Shown here: positions 6,163 to 7,722 of the stretch, piece after piece
How the letters are laid out: every line of letters begins with the position of its first letter
Position numbering within the stretch: the first letter of the stretch is position 1
Assembly: GCA_937899155.1 (NCBI GenBank)
Contig: CALDJM010000021.1
Location: 1-7,722 of the forward strand
From: an uncultured bacterium
Lineage (GTDB): Bacteria > Patescibacteriota > Dojkabacteria > SC72
Direction of reading: 5' to 3'
Length of the DNA: 7,722 bases
Notes under the pieces: model-generated
Database searches by the model: none
What the model saw: the letters and a program-made list of their open reading frames with translations, nothing else
Told to the model about the DNA's origin: nothing
Made by a program: the position numbers and the translations under genes

Positions 6163-7296
6163 ATGTCAATGACATCAGAATTCATTACAGCAATTAATCA
6201 AATAGCAGCTGAAAGAGGTATTGATAAAGAGGAGATCTTTCAGGCTTTAGAAGAAGCTATTTTAGTTGCATATAAAAAAGAAAAGTACGGTTTAGATATG
6301 CCAGAGGAGGAGCTTGCCAATTGGTCTGTAGAGCTTAGTAGAGAAAGTGGAGAATTTAAGCTAATTGCAACCAAGGAGGTTGTTAAGAAAGTTAAGAATG
6401 CAGAGGCAGAGATTGCTATTTCTGAGGCAGAGTTAATCTCTCCCAATATTGAGGTTGGAGATTCTGTGCAGATAGAGATGCCTTCTGAAGATTTTGGCAG
6501 AATTGCAGCACAGACAGCAAAGCAAGTGATATTACAGAAGATAAGGGAGTCTGAGAAAGAAGCTGTTATCAGTGAGTATAGTGATAAGGTTGGTGAAATC
6601 TTCACAGCTCTTATGCAAAGAATGCAAAGAGGTCAAGTTATCTTCGAAGTGGGTAAGGCTACAGCATATATGCCACAGGAGGAGCAGATATCAAATGAAT
6701 TCTACAGACTAGGTGATAGATATAAGGTTTTGCTTAAAGATATCGTAGATTCTCAGATGGTTGTTTCTAGAGCAGATTCAGATTTCTTGCTTGGACTTTT
6801 CAAGCTTGAAGTTCCCGAAATTGAAAATGGTGTGATTGAGGTAAAAGCAATAGCTCGTGAAGCTGGTTCAAGAAGTAAAGTTGCTGTGAGTTCAAATCAA
6901 GATGGTATAGACCCAATAGGTTCATGTGTTGGTCAAAGAGGTGTAAGGATTGCAAATGTCATGAATGAGCTTGGTGAGGAAAAAATTGATATAATCGAAT
7001 GGAGTGAAGAACCAGAGAAGTTTGTTGCTAATTCATTAAGCCCAGCAAAGATAGATGATGTAAAAATTGAGGAAGATACAGCAACAGTAACAGTACCTAA
7101 CGATCAGCTTTCTCTAGCAATAGGAAGAGAGGGTCAGAATGTAAGATTGGCATGGAAATTGACAGGTATTAAGATAGATATCGTTCCTGCAGATCCAGAT
7201 GCTTTAGAAGAGGAAAAGAAAGAAGAAGATGTAAAAGAAAAGGAAGAAGTAGAGGAGATTGAAGAGAAAAAAGATGAGAAAGCAAAAGAGGAGTAA
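6163..7296 (+). CDS. nusA: Transcription termination/antitermination factor NusA
   Basis: NusA binds RNA polymerase and nascent RNA and modulates pausing, termination and antitermination. The 377-residue product shows the N-terminal RNAP-binding domain (about 1-128, including KEEIFQALEEAILVAYKK), an S1 domain (about 135-200), KH1 (about 205-285, with GQRG at 257-260) and KH2 (about 286-345, with GREG at 321-324 and NVRLAWKLTG). A Glu/Lys-rich low-complexity tail (347-377) takes the place of the acidic repeats found in some proteobacterial NusA proteins. ATG 6163 is taken as the start; ATG 6169 (Met3) is equally possible, and neither has a Shine-Dalgarno sequence. It is followed after 21 bp by infB, the classical nusA-infB order. 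The usual rimP is not directly upstream and no ylxR lies between the two genes. Confidence 0.96.
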   Translation: MSMTSEFITAINQIAAERGIDKEEIFQALEEAILVAYKKEKYGLDMPEEELANWSVELSRESGEFKLIATKEVVKKVKNAEAEIAISEAELISPNIEVGDSVQIEMPSEDFGRIAAQTAKQVILQKIRESEKEAVISEYSDKVGEIFTALMQRMQRGQVIFEVGKATAYMPQEEQISNEFYRLGDRYKVLLKDIVDSQMVVSRADSDFLLGLFKLEVPEIENGVIEVKAIAREAGSRSKVAVSSNQDGIDPIGSCVGQRGVRIANVMNELGEEKIDIIEWSEEPEKFVANSLSPAKIDDVKIEEDTATVTVPNDQLSLAIGREGQNVRLAWKLTGIKIDIVPADPDALEEEKKEEDVKEKEEVEEIEEKKDEKAKEE

Positions 7297-7317
7297 TTTA
7301 AAACATTTTAATAATAC

Positions 7318-7722
7318 ATGGCAAGAAGTGATAAAAACACACAACAGCAAGGTAAAGCAAGGACACCAATTGTTACAATTCTTGGTCATGTTGATCATGG
7401 GAAAACCTCAATCCTTGATAAAATAAGAGAGGCTAATGTCCAAAGTTCTGAAGCGGGAGGTATCACACAGAAAGTCTCTATTTTTACAGTAAATATTCCT
7501 AACACAGAGCAGGAAATAACTTTCGTAGATACTCCAGGTCATGAAGCTTTTGATTTAATGAGATCAAGAGGGGGGAGTATTGCAGATATTGTACTCTTAA
7601 TTGTTGCTGCAAATGATGGTGTACAACCACAAACTAAAGAATCCATAGAGATAATCAAAGAGTCAACAGCAAAACCAATTGTTGTAATTAACAAAATTGA
7701 TTTGCCTGATGTAGATTTGGAA
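7318..7722 (+). CDS. infB: Translation initiation factor IF-2, N-terminal part (runs off the window)
   Basis: IF2 is the GTPase that places initiator tRNA on the 30S subunit and promotes subunit joining. The 135 codons present begin at ATG 7318 and stay open to the window edge. After only about 16 polar residues the G domain starts: G1 GHVDHGKT (23-30), G2 GGIT (47-50), G3 DTPGHEAF (71-78) and G4 NKID (125-128). The long, variable N-terminal extension of many IF2 proteins is absent, so this is a short form. The G2 region reads GGITQKVS, where the usual bacterial sequence is GGITQHIG; the switch-I His after TQ is replaced by Lys. It lies 21 bp after the nusA stop in the same operon. No Shine-Dalgarno sequence is seen. 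Confidence 0.96.
   Translation, partial: MARSDKNTQQQGKARTPIVTILGHVDHGKTSILDKIREANVQSSEAGGITQKVSIFTVNIPNTEQEITFVDTPGHEAFDLMRSRGGSIADIVLLIVAANDGVQPQTKESIEIIKESTAKPIVVINKIDLPDVDLE

Noticed and set aside
7204..7398. Minus-strand Phe/Leu-rich small membrane protein
   Set aside because: It is the complement of the Glu/Lys-rich NusA tail and the infB start; the hydrophobic look comes from the reverse complement of GAA/AAA codons.

Overview
The window looks like chromosomal DNA from an AT-rich, small-genome bacterium, most likely a member of the Candidate Phyla Radiation (Patescibacteria). The basis is indirect: a sortase with a TCWP active-site motif, a membrane-anchored (not lipid-anchored) sugar-type solute-binding protein, a two-TM Ig-like surface protein, an IF2 that begins directly at its GTPase domain, and no clear Shine-Dalgarno sequence before any start codon. 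The phylum cannot be fixed from this window.

Left half (1-4668, minus strand): a tightly packed cell-envelope gene set, read from right to left. It runs sortase (4668-3874), then a TM-anchored family-1 solute-binding protein (3852-2455), then a large Ig-like surface protein (2437 to beyond the left edge). Gaps of 21 and 17 bp suggest one operon. The solute-binding gene has a single in-frame TGA (3637-3639) where relatives usually carry Trp; otherwise the frame is open from an N-terminal TM anchor to a normal C-terminus. The surface protein is open for 812 codons and is cut by the window edge. Its predicted cytoplasmic tail contains three near-identical 39-residue repeats (117 bp each).

Centre (4669-4767): a 99-bp divergent intergenic region. 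To its right lies dnaJ (4768-5862) with a J domain, a Gly/Phe linker, four CxxCxGxG zinc motifs and C-terminal substrate-binding domains.

Region 5863-6162: 300 bp without a protein gene, but highly structured. Two bases after the dnaJ stop begins a 168-bp imperfect palindrome. It has a 23-bp outer helix, 28-nt internal loops on both sides, a 19-bp inner helix and a 28-nt apical loop. It could be a 6S-like regulatory RNA or a MITE-like inverted-repeat element. Its right arm supplies the -35 box of a near-consensus promoter (TTGACC-N17-TATACT), followed about 20 nt after the predicted start by a small intrinsic terminator.

Right part: nusA (6163-7296) and the start of infB (7318 to the edge), the conserved transcription-elongation/translation-initiation pair. 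The terminator in the nusA leader suggests attenuation, possibly autoregulation by NusA. All sure stop codons in the window are TAA or TAG.
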